Shown piece by piece: positions 60,428 through 64,000 of a stretch of DNA of 64,000 bases (position 1 is the first letter of the stretch; each line of letters starts with the position of its first letter). This stretch comes from Cymbidium sinense (Eukaryota; Streptophyta; Magnoliopsida; Asparagales; Orchidaceae), in the NCBI GenBank assembly GCA_021442155.1, contig CM038222.1:58316266-58380265 (forward strand), written 5' to 3'. The position numbers were made by a program, and so were the translations under genes. The notes beneath the pieces were generated by a model. The model was not told where the DNA came from. It ran no database searches and worked only from the letters and a program-made list of their open reading frames with translations.

Positions 60428-63400
60428 TGGTGTTTATTTTTGGGATGTGGGACACCACGCAGATCTTAGGTGGTACTTATTGAAGTGATCAGATATGACA
60501 TTAAGGAATGATGTATTATATCGAAAGATAGAAATCACCACCCTATAATGGACCTAATCACCTAATTAGGACTCCTAAGGCATGATGAGTCTTTGAATAT
60601 ACCAGAGATCTTTCCCCTACTTTACATGGAAAAGTAAAGTAGGGTTTATTTTAAGCCGAGTTCATTAAGTTCCCTATGGAGGCAAGCCCCCATAGTTAAT
60701 TACATCCTAAGGAATAAGAATTCCTTAAGAATGCTCTCGATTAAAGTAAACAATTAGGATCTCCAAAGATTTCAAGGTTAAGACTATCAAAGGATTGGCT
60801 ATTTTTGAATATCAAATGGGATAGATCAAGGAGAAGACTTATTTTTGGAATACAAAGGGAGAAACTACGGAATACTTTGGATACTAGAAAGCCTAGTGAG
60901 CATTCCAATCTACCATATAATTGGGCTTTATATTTTTTGAAATTTGAAGATAGTAAATTATTTGAGTTGACATTTTATTAGATTTCTAGGGCTTATAATT
61001 CCACAACATAAGATTATGAAAATGCCTAAAGGTGAGGATTTATGCTTGTAGCCCGAAGGAAACATCTACCTTAAATTCCTAAACTAAGGAGCCTTGGTAC
61101 AAAACAAAGGCATGACCTAAATCTAAGATGAAAATAGGTATATGGTTTACCCACACAAGAGAGAATAAATCACCCGACTGCTAGACTTATTACTGCCTAG
61201 AGTGGCAGCCAGATAACTCCTCCTATGCTTTAAATCCATGTAGGCAAGTCTTATGATTTGCAAGACGGCTAGGCTATTATTCATTTAGAAAAGAAACTAA
61301 ATCCTTAAACCCACTCCCTAAGAGACTAGAGCATGAGTGGTATGAATCCATGGATAAATCTAATGCAATTTTTATCAAATTTATTTGATTCTTTTGGACT
61401 TTTTACTTTGACATAGACTATGGGATTTTGTATGCCTAAATGCATGAAATTTGATTATGGGCCAAATCAAGAGAGAAAGGGGTGTTCTTCCAACAAAGGC
61501 TCTCACAGGTTAAGCCTTGATTCTCTAACAAACATGGAAGTCCCCTCTTAACAAGAGTGAAATAATATGACATGCGTGATATTATACATTCATCCATCCA
61601 ACTATAGGGTTATTAAAAATTTTATTATCTTGATTTAATTCTTAGGCTTTTATGTGAGGTTATGAGTTATTTTAAAATTTTAGTTATGAGTTGTTAATCG
61701 AGGTAGAAAAATAAATTTTATCCTAAGAGCATCCAGGCTACACATTCAAACATCAATCATAAAGAAACTATGAAAATCATGTTGTTCTAATGCACAATCT
61801 AAACACAACATCAAACAATTTTATAGACTACCATAAAAGAATAAAAGGCTAGCACGGTTGGGTTCTTGTACACCCCAAAAGAAAAAAAAAGGGTAGCCGA
61901 ACTCTACCCTTATACAACCCAGATTACAAAAATAATATATATGTTATGGGGGTCTTCTTTTCTTCATTTCTTCATTCTCTTTCTTTTGATTTGATTTGCT
62001 TCAAAGGCATCATAGGGCACCCCAGGAACTAAGCCTTCTGGCCACTTCTCATCCTAATCTCCCATAGCACAAATCCAAATTTCTAATGCAAAATTATATC
62101 AAAAATAGAAAAAGTAAATCTAGCTACACCTGTAAAATAAATGTTAGCTAAACACACCATACAACACAAGTAGTTATATGAATAATTTGGACTTAGCTCC
62201 CCACACATGGTTAACCAAGCCCACCTATCCTAACATGGGTTACACTTAGGGGCTAAGCAAATTGTACAGTGAAAGCATTTATATTTTTTATTACAACGGC
62301 CCCTTAAGCACAACCCCCTACAAAAAACATGATTAGGCTAATAACGGCCTAACATACAATGCCCTAACTTAACACTATAAGTGGTGACTTAGTATTCTAA
62401 TGTGTGTGCTTAAGGCTTGTGTGACAAGACTTTACTAGGCTTTTCTTTGTTTAAGTTTCAATTTGGAGTTTGAATTTGTATAAATTTTACCTTTGAATTT
62501 GGTTTGATTTAAGCTTAATTTTAGAGTTAACTTTAATGTAACTTATTTAATTTAATTTGATTAATTAAGGTGATGGATTAATTTATTAAGTTTGCATTAA
62601 TTAGATGTTTGGATAATTAAGTTTGATTAAGGGTAATTAAATTTTTAAATCATTAGATTAATTAAGAGTTTATTTAATTAGAGATTAATGACTTAATTTT
62701 TCACATGTGAGTGATTTGGTTTAGTTAAGTATTTTTTTAAGTTTGATTTGATGAAAGGATTATCATTATTACCATCATTGTTATTAAGTGGATTAATTGT
62801 TTATTTCATTTCAATTAAGTTTGATTATTTATGATTAGAGTTTTATTTGAATTGATTCATTTGTTATGTTTGTTTGATTTCATTAACATGTTTGATTTAG
62901 TTATTAAGTTGAAATATTTATTGGTTAATTAATTATCTTTTTCCCAAATGGATGTGATTTAATCATATGTTAATTAAGTTTACTTTAATTTTATGTGGTT
63001 TAATTGATTAGTATCAAATGATTAAAGTTTCCTAAATTTGTTGGATTTTGGTTTGATTTAAGATTTAATCTTTTAATTGAGTTTTATTAACCCAAAGCGT
63101 TTAATAATATTTAATTTAATCTCCTTTAAAGTTGATATTTTTCTGATTTGAGGTTTGATTAATGATTTCTTAAGTACTATTTCATTTCTGATTTTGATTT
63201 AATATTTAAATTATTTTTAGATTACATTTTAATTAACTCCTTAATTGATTAAACTCTAACCTTAAGTGTTCGTTTGGGGTTCATTAAGATTCAGAAGATC
63301 ATATTATTTTCTTAGGAGTCCTAGATGTCAATTGAAGTGATTTAAGTCATTTTGAAGATTTTTATAAATTTTTGAATTTTTATTTAATTTATTTTATTAA

Positions 63401-64000
63401 AATGAACAATATGAACTTCAAAATTTAATTTCTCTTAATCAAGAAGTCTTTTCAGTTCATCTTTTTATGGAAGGTGTGTTTTAACTTTAATTTTAAACCC
63501 TAAAAATTTCAATTTAATCTAACTTATATTTTTGGTTTAATTAATGAAATTTGTTTTTTACTAAAATTTAAATTAAGCTAAAAATACTTAGTAAACTTTA
63601 GGGATTTAGAGTTTGTTGGATTGCCCTTGGAAAGACAAATCCAACGAGCCCTTATTTACAGTTTTTGGTTTAAGTATTTTTTTTATGAATTTTTGGAGTT
63701 TTAGGTGATTTAAATTTTATTTTTTTTATAAAAAAGAAATACGTGGATGTCTTTTGGGTGGGAAGAGAAATGACCGTCACTCGGCCGACCGATCAGATCG
63801 ATCACGATCCGAGGCGATCGCAATCGTCCGCGACCAACCGTCCGACGTGAACTGGCTCGTGACGATCCATATCGGATCAAGATCCGGGCGTCCGGATCCC
63901 GAACTGATCCGACGGCGGTCGTGATCCCGCGGTTATGAATAGTATTTTCAAGCCTTTAAAGAGAAAAATGAGAATTTCTAAGCCAAAACTTGTCCAAATG
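60428..64000 (-). mobile_element. Minus-strand LTR (subfamily A-like) inserted in element 3 pol, runs off the window
   Basis: The plus strand starts TGGTGTTTATTTTTGGG at 60,428, in the middle of the RNase H region; CATTA (60,423-60,427) would be the target duplication. It then follows the reverse complement of 16,851 down to about 11,280. Near 62,490 it jumps from the equivalent of about 14,776 to about 12,980, so about 1.8 kb including both LTR tandem-repeat arrays is missing. The end of the window lies in the GC island and just beyond. Whether it is a solo LTR or part of a full element cannot be seen. Confidence 0.75.

Overview
The window is plant nuclear DNA. It is AT-rich, carries spliceosomal intron signals, and is dominated by decayed LTR retrotransposons whose protein fragments match the Ty3/gypsy Tat lineage (the group that includes Ogre and Retand). 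The LINE remnants are of the plant RTE type. The one host gene start has a GC-rich first exon, which is common in monocots; that is only a weak hint and I cannot name a species.

Layout. (1) 1-1,000: 5' end of an unidentified host gene on the minus strand. (2) 1,000-8,644: AT-rich intergenic DNA with an (AT)28 microsatellite, an orphan open frame, and a head-to-tail duplication (4,571-8,060). Both duplicates carry an RTE LINE tail; only the first carries a 650-bp solo LTR. (3) 8,645-64,000: a nested pile of one family of very long-LTR Tat-like elements (LTRs about 7.8-8.7 kb).

Reconstruction of the pile. The oldest piece is a minus-strand LTR, 'LTR-T' (8,645-8,871, resuming at about 46,196-47,778). 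Element 1 (+) sits inside it: 5' LTR 8,872-16,851, PBS, a leader with a long array of hairpin repeats, decayed gag and protease, a captured receptor-kinase exon where RT, RNase H and integrase should be, a tandem-repeat 3' UTR, polypurine tract, and a 3' LTR (27,039-27,072 plus 37,056-46,114). That 3' LTR was split by a minus-strand solo LTR (27,073-37,055) flanked by a 5-bp target duplication. The solo LTR itself holds a 2.2-kb PR-RT fragment (27,958-30,135). An RTE LINE fragment (37,737-38,079, 11-bp target duplication) also hit the 3' LTR. Element 3 (-) follows: 3' LTR 47,779-55,622, polypurine tract, tandem-repeat 3' UTR, integrase, RNase H. Its pol is interrupted at 60,428 by another minus-strand LTR that runs off the window.

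No retrotransposon frame is intact: gag, PR, RT, RNase H and INT all carry stops and frameshifts, many of the G-to-A type expected from decay of methylated DNA. I saw no tRNA, rRNA, CRISPR array or intact host gene. Subfamily labels A and B for the LTRs are mine. All boundaries were read by eye from repeated sequence and are best treated as accurate to a few bases at named motifs and to tens of bases elsewhere.
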